From the NCBI GenBank assembly GCA_011390955.1, contig JAABRM010000060.1, forward strand, positions 1 through 44,532: a stretch of DNA of 44,532 bases, written 5' to 3'. A program made the position numbers and the translations under genes. Positions 16,230-24,870 of the stretch are shown in pieces. This DNA is from Oscillatoriales cyanobacterium. Its GTDB lineage: Bacteria > Cyanobacteriota > Cyanobacteriia > Cyanobacteriales > Laspinemataceae. Under the pieces are notes generated by a model. That model saw only the letters and a list, made by a program, of their open reading frames with translations. It did no database searches and was not told where the DNA came from. The first letter of the stretch is position 1. Each line of letters starts with the position of its first letter.

Positions 16230-16468
16230 CTACTCATCTCTTAATCTGGGTTGTAACTGCTCAAAAACTAATTCCCCTTCAGTTACATTACCCGCTAAAA
16301 TTTGTTCGGTTGCCCGATCGATTTTTTGCCTTAATTCCTCCAAGGGAGAATCAGGGCTATTTTCTTCAGCTAAAATAATAATTTCTACCCTTTGACCGGG
16401 AACAAAAGGTAAATCGGATAACACCAATGAGGATTATCAATGGTTACATATTTTTTGTAGGCATTCAT
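16230..16468 (-). pseudogene. Frameshifted small conserved protein, antitoxin-like
   Basis: The ATG at 16468 has AGGAGA six bases upstream and reads MNAYKKYVTIDNPHW, then runs out of frame. In the next frame VLSDLPFVPGQRVEIIILAEENS continues to a stop at 16230. Joined, they match the architecture of a small cyanobacterial protein (about 79 residues) often found in toxin-antitoxin-like settings. One lost base near 16428 (ATTGG where ATTTGG is expected) explains the break. No toxin gene is adjacent. A sequencing error is possible. Confidence 0.55.
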
Positions 16469-16879
16469 AGATAATCTCCTATATTTTGTTATTGTGAGTA
16501 TTAATGGGCAAATGTTAGTATTATTTAGTCTCAGATGCTTAAGATGGATATCCTTTGAATGTTCAGGATAAAATATGATAAGTTTTGTTTATGATTATAG
16601 TTTAACCGATATAGACCGCAGATTACCCTAGGGCTACTTTATTCTATATCATAAACAATATCATAAACAATATCATAAACAATGACACCAGAGCAGTACA
16701 CACCTTTGTCAGTTCCAAGGATTCAATTCTTGGGGACGAGTCAGGTAAGTAGGTGAACATATTGTAAAGGTACAAAGTCATCAGGGGATGTTGAGATTTA
16801 CTTCAAAGCCAAGAAGGTTTATTTTTTCACCGCTCTATAATAACCAATCATAACACAATCTGTAATTTTCTCTAGACCC
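16469..16879. other. Intergenic region with 12-bp tandem repeat
   Basis: TATCATAAACAA is repeated three times at 16647-16682. A weak inverted pair (TTCCAAGGATTCAATTCTTGG) lies near 16715. No gene is seen. It would contain the promoter of the glycosyltransferase gene. Confidence 0.5.
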
Positions 16880-19303
16880 ATGCAAATACCCATGCAAATA
16901 TCTATGAAAATAATTGTTGAAGGCTGGCGCTTTATTCCCCACTCTTATGCGATCGCGAATCATTTTCAACTCTTGGAAATGTTGAAACGACCGGAGTTGA
17001 AAATATTTCATCGAGATATGCCCTTTGTACAGGATAGCTGGAAACCCGTAAAAGGACTATTAGATCCTGCCTCAGAAATGGCTTTAAATGCCATCCCGAC
17101 TCCTCCACCAGACTGTGAGGCAGATGTCACTTTGCGAATGTATTGTCCGTTTAATCTGGCATCAGCAAAAACCCCACGGACTGTAATGTTTGGTTGCACC
17201 GAATGGGGCATAGTTCCTCCGAGTATTCTCACAGGAATGAAAGTAACATCTTTCCCACAAGCCCATGCTAATTCTAATACGACGATTGTTACTGCTTCTA
17301 ATTGGTCACGAGATGGTTTTATTTATAGTGGGGCTGACCCAGACCGGGTGGTGGTTGTCCCCTTGGGGGTCGATCGCAATATTTATCAACCATTACCTTT
17401 AGAAGAACGCAAAAAATTACGGCAAAGATTAGGGTGGGATGACTATTTTATTTTCTTTAATAGTGGGGTAATGTGGAATCAACGCCAAGGAATTGATGGC
17501 TTATTAAAAGCTTTTGCCCAGGTAAGCGATCGCTATCCCGAAGCCAGATTAATGTTAAAAGGCCGCGATCGCATTTTTCCTTCTCGGCAAGAACTTTTCC
17601 AAGCCAAAAATGTTTTAACCGAAAGGGAATTTGCCAAAATAAAGCCACGAGTGATTTATCAGGGAGAAAATATTTCTTCGGCTCAAATGGCGGAACTTTA
17701 TCAGGCTGCTGATGTCTATGTTTCTCCTTATTTAGCGGAAGGTTTTAATTTGCCGGTATTGGAAGCAGCCGCTTGTGGTTTGCCGGTGATTTGTACCCAA
17801 GGTGGGCCAACGGATGATTTTACTCATCCTGATTTTACTTGGGGGATTTCCAGTCAAGTTACGTCGGTGAACATAGAAGAAATTACAGGATTTTGTGTTG
17901 TGCCAAATCTCGACCATTTAATTGCATTAATGCAGGAAATTATGGACGAGCGAGAATTTAGCGATCGCGCCCGAAAAGCCGGACCAAAATGGGTGCATAG
18001 TCGCTTCACTTGGCAACATACAATTGATAAATTATTGCCCGTGTTAATGGTCGATCGTTCTTCAAATACCAGGGCGCAAGCATTGCGCCCCTACACCAAA
18101 AATAACGACAACGATCGCAGTCCTAAAAACCAATATAACCAAAATAAAAAGTATCAAATAGTAGTAGAAGGATGGCGAAATATCACCCATTCTTATGCAA
18201 TGGTGAACCAGTTTCAACTCTTGGAAATGTGCGATCGCCCTCATATAGAAATATTTCATCGAGATGTTGCTTATTTGCGGTCATCATGGCAACCTGTGGC
18301 GGACTTATTCGACCCCATTGCTACCCAAAAATTGCAGCAAATTCCGCCCCCACCACCGGAAACCGTTGACGGGATTTTGCGACTCGCCATTCCCTATAAT
18401 TTCCAACCAGGAAACGCCAAAAAAACCTGTGTATTTTGTACCACGGAAGCGGGCATCGTCACCAAATCCATGTTATCAGGAATTGGGGCTAATTCTATTA
18501 CCGAAGCCTTAGCAAATTCTGATGTAACAATTATCACCCCATCCCATTGGTCAAGACAAGGATTTTTACGGAGTGGAGTTGAACCCGATCGCGTGGTAGT
18601 CGTTCCCTGCGGAGTAGAGACTAATTTATATAAGCCTTTGCCAGAAGATCAACGCAACGCTTTACGGCAGCAATTAGGCATTGCGGATAATTTTGTTTTT
18701 TTAAATATTGGCATTTTGTCGGATAATAAAGGAATTAGACCATTATTAAAAGCCTTTGCCAAAATAGTAGAAAAATATCCCCAAGCCCGACTAATTTTAA
18801 AAGGTGCCGGGAACTTATTTGAGTCTACCAAATTTTTAACTGCTGCTGCCAAAGCGGTACTTACGGAAGCGGAAACCGCTAAGGTCGAATCTCGGTTAGC
18901 TTATATTAATCAGAATCTCTCAATTCCCGAAATTATTCGACTTTATCAAGCGGCAGATATTTATCTTTCTCCTTATTTAGCGGAAGGATTTAATCTGCCA
19001 GTATTAGAGGCTGCTGCCTGTGGTTTACCAGTAATTTGTACTCAGGGCGGCCCGACTGATGATTTTACTCAGCCGGATTTTGCTTTACAAATTAGCAGTG
19101 AACTTAAACCGATGAATATTGGCGGGGAAACCGTGTTTTTACGGATGCCAAATTTAGACCATTTAATCGAACAAATGGAATGGGCGATCGCGCATCCAGA
19201 ATTCAGAACCCATGCCCGTAAATCTGCGGAGAAATTTATCGAGAAACATTTCACCTGGCACCGGGTAGTCGAGCAACTATTAACCGTATTAACTGGCAAT
19301 TAA
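16880..19303 (+). CDS. Tandem double GT4-type glycosyltransferase
   Basis: 807 residues made of two homologous halves, about 9-393 and 420-807. Both begin IIVEGWR / IVVEGWR..HSYA, then HRD, PYxF and TPSHWSR-type segments. Each has the GT-B/GT4 donor-site motif: EGFNLPVLE at residues 287-295 and 702-710, within SPYLAEGFNLPVLEAAACG, followed by GLPVICTQGGPTDDF. Such enzymes move sugars from nucleotide donors to lipids, proteins or polysaccharides; the substrate is unknown. Both halves keep the motif glutamates, so both may be active. The linker contains an in-frame palindromic repeat. Start is uncertain among three ATGs (16880, 16892, 16904). Confidence 0.85.
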   Translation: MQIPMQISMKIIVEGWRFIPHSYAIANHFQLLEMLKRPELKIFHRDMPFVQDSWKPVKGLLDPASEMALNAIPTPPPDCEADVTLRMYCPFNLASAKTPRTVMFGCTEWGIVPPSILTGMKVTSFPQAHANSNTTIVTASNWSRDGFIYSGADPDRVVVVPLGVDRNIYQPLPLEERKKLRQRLGWDDYFIFFNSGVMWNQRQGIDGLLKAFAQVSDRYPEARLMLKGRDRIFPSRQELFQAKNVLTEREFAKIKPRVIYQGENISSAQMAELYQAADVYVSPYLAEGFNLPVLEAAACGLPVICTQGGPTDDFTHPDFTWGISSQVTSVNIEEITGFCVVPNLDHLIALMQEIMDEREFSDRARKAGPKWVHSRFTWQHTIDKLLPVLMVDRSSNTRAQALRPYTKNNDNDRSPKNQYNQNKKYQIVVEGWRNITHSYAMVNQFQLLEMCDRPHIEIFHRDVAYLRSSWQPVADLFDPIATQKLQQIPPPPPETVDGILRLAIPYNFQPGNAKKTCVFCTTEAGIVTKSMLSGIGANSITEALANSDVTIITPSHWSRQGFLRSGVEPDRVVVVPCGVETNLYKPLPEDQRNALRQQLGIADNFVFLNIGILSDNKGIRPLLKAFAKIVEKYPQARLILKGAGNLFESTKFLTAAAKAVLTEAETAKVESRLAYINQNLSIPEIIRLYQAADIYLSPYLAEGFNLPVLEAAACGLPVICTQGGPTDDFTQPDFALQISSELKPMNIGGETVFLRMPNLDHLIEQMEWAIAHPEFRTHARKSAEKFIEKHFTWHRVVEQLLTVLTGN
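18072..18090. repeat. Palindromic repeat inside the glycosyltransferase linker
   Basis: GGGCGCAA-GCA-TTGCGCCC (8-bp arms) is flanked by CCCCTAC, the same sequence as the intergenic array at 16016-16080. It is read in frame as RAQALRPY between the two glycosyltransferase domains. Confidence 0.85.
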
Positions 19304-19342
19304 CTGGCGATATGATAAAATAGGAAACAGAATATAAACCAT

Positions 19343-19385
19343 AGAACCAGGTAATTTTACTATAAAGGTAAAATTACCTGGTTCT
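19343..19385. terminator. 18-bp perfect hairpin after the glycosyltransferase
   Basis: AGAACCAGGTAATTTTAC and its exact complement enclose a 7-base loop, 40 bp after the stop codon. There is no long T-run, so it may act as a transcript-end stabiliser or a weak terminator. Confidence 0.6.
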
Positions 19386-19854
19386 ACTCTAAAAAGTATA
19401 TTTAGTATAAAAAATCACAATTATTAATCAGGGTGAAAACACCATGCTCTTCTCTAACGCTATTACCCCGTCGCTCAAGATACATTCCCAGACAAGAGTA
19501 TCTATCTGGCCTTTCCGTTAACTATTACCAGTCATACCCAACTGGATGCATCGATCGCGACCAGGTTAACAGGCGATCGCGCATCCGAATTTCCCAGGTT
19601 TCCCTTCCAGGGTCTCCCTGGAGCAATCAGCGAGGCTTTGCCAGAGTGTCAAGTAACAGCAGTGACAGGAGGCAGAGCCTCCCCCGTAGGGCATTCCCAG
19701 GCAGAGCCTGGGAACGAGAGGACCCAACCGCCAACCACCAACAAACAACAAACAACAACCAACAACCAACAACCAACAAACAACAACCAACAACCAACAA
19801 CCAACAAACAACAATCAACCAAAAGCTGATGATTACAGGGATGACTAAGGAACC
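19386..19854. repeat. REP palindromes followed by CCAACAA heptamer array
   Basis: No credible gene. GAGGCAGAGCCTC and CCCAGGCAGAGCCTGGG palindromes lie at about 19668-19712, with a CCAGGGTCTCCCTGG pair near 19610. A heptanucleotide array of CCAACAA/ACAACCA units runs from about 19730 to 19820. The kinase gene starts 35 bp later. Confidence 0.8.
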
Positions 19855-22800
19855 ATGAACCTACCCAACTCTCGCATTGCTTCCTTAAAACTAGAAGCCA
19901 TTATCGATCCTTATCCACTGACCGTCACGCCAGATACTCCCTTGATACAAGTGGTGGATCTGATGCACCTGCAATGCGCTGAAGCTAGTGAAGTGCTGAA
20001 AGCCACTGGAGTCCCGGAAGCCCGGGGCAGTTGTGTTCTGGTGCGAGAGGGCACCAAGGCGATCGGTCTGTTTACCGAACGGGATCTCGTCCGGTTGGCC
20101 GTGAAAGGAGTAAATCTTGAGGCTGTCACTATTGGCGAGGTGATGACACGGGAACCGATTACCCTGAAACAATCGGCTTATCGGGATATTTTCAGTGTTT
20201 TGAACCAACTTCAAGAGCATCGGATTCGTCATTTACCCATAGTCAACGACGCGGAGGAGTTGATCGGCTTAACCTCTGCCACCTTGGTTTGCCAACGACT
20301 GCGACAGATAGAACTGCTCAAACTGCGACGGGTGGGAGAGGTGATGAACCGAGAAACGATCCAAGCCCCGCCAACCGCCTCTTTGCTGGAGGTGGCTCAG
20401 TTAATGGTAGATCGTGGGGTGAGTTGTGTGGTGATTGCCGAGCCTTTGGCGGGTTCCCCAAGCCTGATGAAGCCCTTGGGCATCGTCACTGAGCGAGATA
20501 TTGTCCAGTTCCAACGGCTCAATCTGGTCCAGGAAGGTTTGGAACTCGCCGCGACTTCAGCGCAAGCGGCGATCGCTGCGCCGTTGCACGCGATAAATGC
20601 AGATGCCAATCTGTTTGAGGCTCATCAAACCTTGCAAAATAAAATGATTCGCCGGTTGGTGATTACGGGTTCTCAGGGGGAATTGTTGGGCATTGTCACC
20701 CAAACGACGATTTTGCGCCTGTTAGAACCTGTTGAGTTAACTCAAATTTTAGAATTGTTGCAGTCTCAAGAGAACAGTACCCGTTCGCCCAAACCTCAAA
20801 CCATATCACCGGCAAATCGGGCTTATTTCGGCAGCAGTATTGCCCAAAAACGGGAATTCATATCAGTTTTATTACTGGAAGACGATCCCACCTATCGGAT
20901 GATCGTCAAGCGGCAATTGCAGCGTTCGCCCCAGCCTCCCATAGAATTGACCATCGCCGGAACCCTGGCGGAAGCCCTGGGCTGTTTGCAGCAAGATACC
21001 CAAAATACCTTTGACGCCATCTTGCTCGATCTCAACTTGCCGGACAGTCGCGGGGTGAATACGTTGCAGAATATGCAGCAGTCGGCGCCGAATTCAGCCA
21101 TTGTGGTGCTGACCAGTACGGAAGATGAGGAGTTAGCCCTCCAGTTAATCCAGATGGGGGCACAGGATTATCTGATTAAGCAACAAGTCAGCGATCATTT
21201 GCTGACTCGCAGTATTACCTATTCCATTAGCCGGAAACAGATCGAGATCGCGTTTCAGGCGAAGAATTTAGAGTTAGCTGCCGCCAATGAAGCCCTGGAA
21301 AGGAATACGGCGCAACTAGCCCAGAAAAACCAAGCACTCCAGGACGAGATCGGTCAGCGCCAACAAGTTGAATCCGCATTACAACAACTGGCGATCGATT
21401 TGGAGAACCGAGTGGCAGAACGCACGGTGAAGCTGGTTTCCAGCAATCAACGGCTGAAACGGGAAGTGGAAGAACGCCTCTTGGCAGAAGCGCGGTTAAA
21501 GTCTCAAGCCGAATACCAACGGCTGCTAAATCAAATCGCTTTGCAGATTCGCCAATCCTTGAATTTAGAGGACATCCTCAACACTACGGTGGAACAAGTG
21601 CGCCAGTTACTTAACTGCGATCGCGTCCTGGTCTATCAGTTTGATGCGGAGTTAAATGGCACCGTTGTCGCTGAGTCCGTCGCCTCTGGTTGGCCGATGA
21701 CTCTGGGGATAAACATTGAGGACACTTGCTTTACATCTGGCGGCGCCCTGCATTATCAACAAGGGGTTAAGACCGCCTTGGATGATATCGATCGCTCTGA
21801 CCTGAGTAGTTGCTATCACGAATTATTGGCTCGATTTCAGGTGAAAGCCAATCTGGTGGTGCCGATCTTGTTGCCCGTGAGATCCCCCCAACCCCCCTTA
21901 AAAAGGGGGGTTCAAGGGAGTTCTTCCGAAGCCCCCCTTTTGAAGGGGGGTTGGGGGGATCTGCCCTTATCCGAGGAAGAACCAGGAACGACTTCCGAAG
22001 CCCCCCTTTTGAAGGGGGGTTGGGGGGATCTGCCCTTATCAGAGGAAGAACCCAGAACATCGCCATGTCCCCTGTGGGGCTTATTAATTGCCCATCAATG
22101 TTCTGGGCCGCGTCACTGGCAGGAAGAGGAATTGGAACTGCTGGATGAGTTGGCGGTGCAGTTGGCGATCGCCATTCAACAAGCCCAACTTTACCACCAG
22201 GCCCAAACGGAACTACAGCAGCGCCGTCAAGCCCAGGATGCCCTGCGGCAACTGAATCAACACTTGGAACAACAAGTTTTAAAGCGCACCGCAGAACTAG
22301 AGCAGCAATATATCAAATCCAGCTTATTCGGGGAAATTACCCAAAAAATTCGCCAATCCTTGCGTTTAGAGGAAATTCTCCAAACCACCGTGGCGGAAAT
22401 CCAAAAAATTCTTCAGTGCGATCGGGTCTTAATTTACCAAGTCTTGAGCAATGGCATTGGGCGGGTGGTCGCCGAAACCGTCAACGAGGGCAGGTATCCC
22501 AAGCTGCTAGATATGGAATTTCCCGAAGAAACCTTTCCCCCGGAATGCCAGGAAAAATATCTTGATGGCAGCATCGTCGCCATTAGCGATATCAACACCT
22601 GCTATGGGGAAAACTGGCCTTGTCTGCGGGAATTCTTAGAATCTTGGCAAATCCAAGCCAAATTAGTGGTGCCGATCTGTCAAGCCCAGAACAATCAAAA
22701 ACTCTGGGGGCAACTCTGGGGGTTTATTATCGCCCACCACTGTACCGCCCCTCACCTGTGGACTGACTTTGAAAAAGAGCTTACCCGACAACTGGCGAAT

Positions 22801-24717
22801 CAAGTCGCCGTGGCGGTGTCTCAGGCGAGTTTGATGAAATCTCAACAGAATGCTCTGCAAGCTTTAGCTGATAGCCAAGAACAGCTACAAGACTTGTTTG
22901 ATAGTACCAATGACCTAATCCAAAGTGTGTCTTTGGCCGATGGTAGCTTCATCTATGTGAATCAAGCGTGGCTGGACACCTTGGGATATAGCCTGGCAGA
23001 AATTCCCCAGCTTGGTTATCTGGATGCGATCGCCCCGGAATATCACGACCAGTGCCGAGAAATGTGGGATGCCTTACGCACTGGCAAATGCGATCGCTAC
23101 GATGCGGTAGAAGTTTCCTTTATTAGCAAAGATGGTCGCAAGGTGATTTTGGAAGGGGATATCACCTGTCGTTATCGGGAGGACAAGCCCGCCGCCGCCC
23201 AAGCCATTTTCCGGGATGTCACCGAACGGCGCAAAACCCAAGCCCAATTGCACCAAGCACTTCAGGAATTAGCCTACCAGAAGCAGGCTTTGGATGAAAT
23301 GGCGATTGTGACGATGACCGATCCTCACGGCATCATTACTTATGTCAATGAAAAATTCTGTGAAATTGCTCAGTACGAGCGATCGGAGGCGATCGGGCAA
23401 ACCCACCGAATAGTCAATTCTGGCTATCATCCCCCCAGCTTCTTTAAGGAAATGTGGTCAACCATTGCCCTTGGGCAAATTTGGCGCGGCGAAGTCAAAA
23501 ATCGCTCCAAAGATGGCGGGTTTTACTGGATGGACACCACCATCGTCCCCTTTTTGGACGAAGCGGGCAAGCCGTTACAATATCTGGCCATTCGGATTGA
23601 TGTCACCGATCGCAAAGTCGCCGAAGAAGGGCTGCGACAACAGTTAGCCGCGATCGAAGCCGCCATTGATGGCATTGGCATTCTGCACAACGATCGGTAT
23701 GTCTTTCTCAACCAAGCCCATGCCCAATTGTTTGGCTTCCCTAGTGCAGCGGACCTACTCGGCCAAACCTGGCATATCCTTTACGATGCCGATGAGGTCG
23801 ATCGCATTGAACGGGAAGTTTTCCCTATTTTAACCCAGCAGAAACATTGGCAGGGAGAGGCGATCGGTAAACGAGTCGATGGCAGCACCTTTCCCCAGGA
23901 ACTTTCCTTAACTCTGACAGAAGATGGCGACTTAATTTGTGTTTGCCGAGATATCAGCGATCGCAAAAAAGCCGAACAACAACTTCGCAAAGCCCTCGCC
24001 AAAGCCGAAGAAGTCAACGAACTCAAATCGCGGTTTATCACCATGACTTCCCACGAATTCCGCACCCCCTTAACCACAATTTTAGGAGCCGCCGAAATCC
24101 TCAAATATTACGGTCATAAATGGGACGAAGATAAAAAAATGAAATATCTCGATCGCATTTACAGCACCGTCAAACACATGACTGGACTACTAGATGATGT
24201 CCTCCTATTAGGGCGAATGGAATCCGGCAGACTAGAACTAAGCCCAACGCCGATTAATATCTGTGAATTCTGTCAATCCTTAGTCGAAGAAGTAAAACTC
24301 GGTATCGGCAAAGAACACCAAATCGCCTTAAGTTGTCCTACTAATTCTGTAGCTGCCACTGCTGCTTACAACTTAGACGAAAAAATTCTGCGGCATATTT
24401 TAATCAACTTGCTCACCAATGCCATCAAATACTCTCCCGCAGGCAGCACCGTAAATTTCCAAGTATCAATTGAACAAAAAGACCAGGTGAAATTCCAAAT
24501 AGAAGACCAAGGAATTGGCATCCCCCCAGAAGACCAAAAGCACTTATTTGAATCATTCCATCGCGCCCAAAATGTTGGCAACATTCAAGGGACGGGCTTA
24601 GGTTTATCAATTGTCAAAAAATCCGTCGATTTACACCAAGGAGAAATCCTATGTCAAAGTCAATTGGAAAAAGGCACAACCTTTATTGTCACCCTGCCAT
24701 CAATTTACACTTATTAA
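19855..24717 (+). CDS. Multisensor hybrid histidine kinase (CBS-REC-GAF-PAS)
   Basis: 1620 residues. Order: four CBS motifs as two pairs (about 10-300; TERDLVRLA, EVMTREPITL, TERDIVQF); a receiver domain (about 338-460; LLLEDDPTYR, phosphoacceptor Asp in LLDLNLPD); a coiled coil; GAF1 (about 552-778); a coiled coil; GAF2 (about 818-995); PAS domains at about 1008-1128, 1142-1256 and 1262-1372; HisKA with SHEFRTPL (H1400); and HATPase with N-box LLTNAIKYS, DQGIGIP and GTGLGL. It should autophosphorylate H1400 and signal to the downstream receiver proteins. GAF1 keeps a Cys (LSSCYHELL) where bilin-binding GAFs often have Cys-His. GAF1 also carries an in-frame repeat insertion. AAGGAACC precedes the ATG. 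Confidence 0.92.
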   Translation: MNLPNSRIASLKLEAIIDPYPLTVTPDTPLIQVVDLMHLQCAEASEVLKATGVPEARGSCVLVREGTKAIGLFTERDLVRLAVKGVNLEAVTIGEVMTREPITLKQSAYRDIFSVLNQLQEHRIRHLPIVNDAEELIGLTSATLVCQRLRQIELLKLRRVGEVMNRETIQAPPTASLLEVAQLMVDRGVSCVVIAEPLAGSPSLMKPLGIVTERDIVQFQRLNLVQEGLELAATSAQAAIAAPLHAINADANLFEAHQTLQNKMIRRLVITGSQGELLGIVTQTTILRLLEPVELTQILELLQSQENSTRSPKPQTISPANRAYFGSSIAQKREFISVLLLEDDPTYRMIVKRQLQRSPQPPIELTIAGTLAEALGCLQQDTQNTFDAILLDLNLPDSRGVNTLQNMQQSAPNSAIVVLTSTEDEELALQLIQMGAQDYLIKQQVSDHLLTRSITYSISRKQIEIAFQAKNLELAAANEALERNTAQLAQKNQALQDEIGQRQQVESALQQLAIDLENRVAERTVKLVSSNQRLKREVEERLLAEARLKSQAEYQRLLNQIALQIRQSLNLEDILNTTVEQVRQLLNCDRVLVYQFDAELNGTVVAESVASGWPMTLGINIEDTCFTSGGALHYQQGVKTALDDIDRSDLSSCYHELLARFQVKANLVVPILLPVRSPQPPLKRGVQGSSSEAPLLKGGWGDLPLSEEEPGTTSEAPLLKGGWGDLPLSEEEPRTSPCPLWGLLIAHQCSGPRHWQEEELELLDELAVQLAIAIQQAQLYHQAQTELQQRRQAQDALRQLNQHLEQQVLKRTAELEQQYIKSSLFGEITQKIRQSLRLEEILQTTVAEIQKILQCDRVLIYQVLSNGIGRVVAETVNEGRYPKLLDMEFPEETFPPECQEKYLDGSIVAISDINTCYGENWPCLREFLESWQIQAKLVVPICQAQNNQKLWGQLWGFIIAHHCTAPHLWTDFEKELTRQLANQVAVAVSQASLMKSQQNALQALADSQEQLQDLFDSTNDLIQSVSLADGSFIYVNQAWLDTLGYSLAEIPQLGYLDAIAPEYHDQCREMWDALRTGKCDRYDAVEVSFISKDGRKVILEGDITCRYREDKPAAAQAIFRDVTERRKTQAQLHQALQELAYQKQALDEMAIVTMTDPHGIITYVNEKFCEIAQYERSEAIGQTHRIVNSGYHPPSFFKEMWSTIALGQIWRGEVKNRSKDGGFYWMDTTIVPFLDEAGKPLQYLAIRIDVTDRKVAEEGLRQQLAAIEAAIDGIGILHNDRYVFLNQAHAQLFGFPSAADLLGQTWHILYDADEVDRIEREVFPILTQQKHWQGEAIGKRVDGSTFPQELSLTLTEDGDLICVCRDISDRKKAEQQLRKALAKAEEVNELKSRFITMTSHEFRTPLTTILGAAEILKYYGHKWDEDKKMKYLDRIYSTVKHMTGLLDDVLLLGRMESGRLELSPTPINICEFCQSLVEEVKLGIGKEHQIALSCPTNSVAATAAYNLDEKILRHILINLLTNAIKYSPAGSTVNFQVSIEQKDQVKFQIEDQGIGIPPEDQKHLFESFHRAQNVGNIQGTGLGLSIVKKSVDLHQGEILCQSQLEKGTTFIVTLPSIYTY
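21880..22062 (+). repeat. In-frame CCCCCCTT/AAGGGGGG repeat insertion in the GAF1 domain
   Basis: GATCCCCCCAACCCCCCTTA followed by its complement, then a 69-bp unit repeated twice (21923-21991 and 21992-22060), each with CCCCCCTTTTGAAGGGGGG. It codes for about 62 residues (about 675-737), including two copies of a 23-residue unit (SEAPLLKGGWGDLPLSEEE). This palindrome is a common dispersed intergenic repeat of cyanobacteria. Confidence 0.9.
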
Positions 24718-24734
24718 CTCATAGCCGCATTTAT

Positions 24735-24856
24735 AGGTGGGCATTGCCCACCCTACGTTAATTGTAGCAATGCCCACCCCACGTTAATTGTAGCAATGCC
24801 CGCCCCACGTTAATTTTAGTTAATCATAGGTGGGCAATGCCCACCCTACTTGAATT
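24735..24856. repeat. GGTGGGCAWTGCCCACC palindromes and 26-bp tandem repeat
   Basis: Palindromes with 8-bp arms occur at 24736-24752 and about 24830-24846. TGTAGCAATGCCCACCCC-type units repeat between them. The region separates the hybrid kinase from the EAL response regulator. Confidence 0.8.
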
Positions 24857-24870
24857 TTATCTCCAAAACC

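Noticed and set aside
19433-19858. 141-residue frame before the hybrid kinase
   Set aside because: It is translated REP palindromes and heptamer repeats (NNQQPTTN...).
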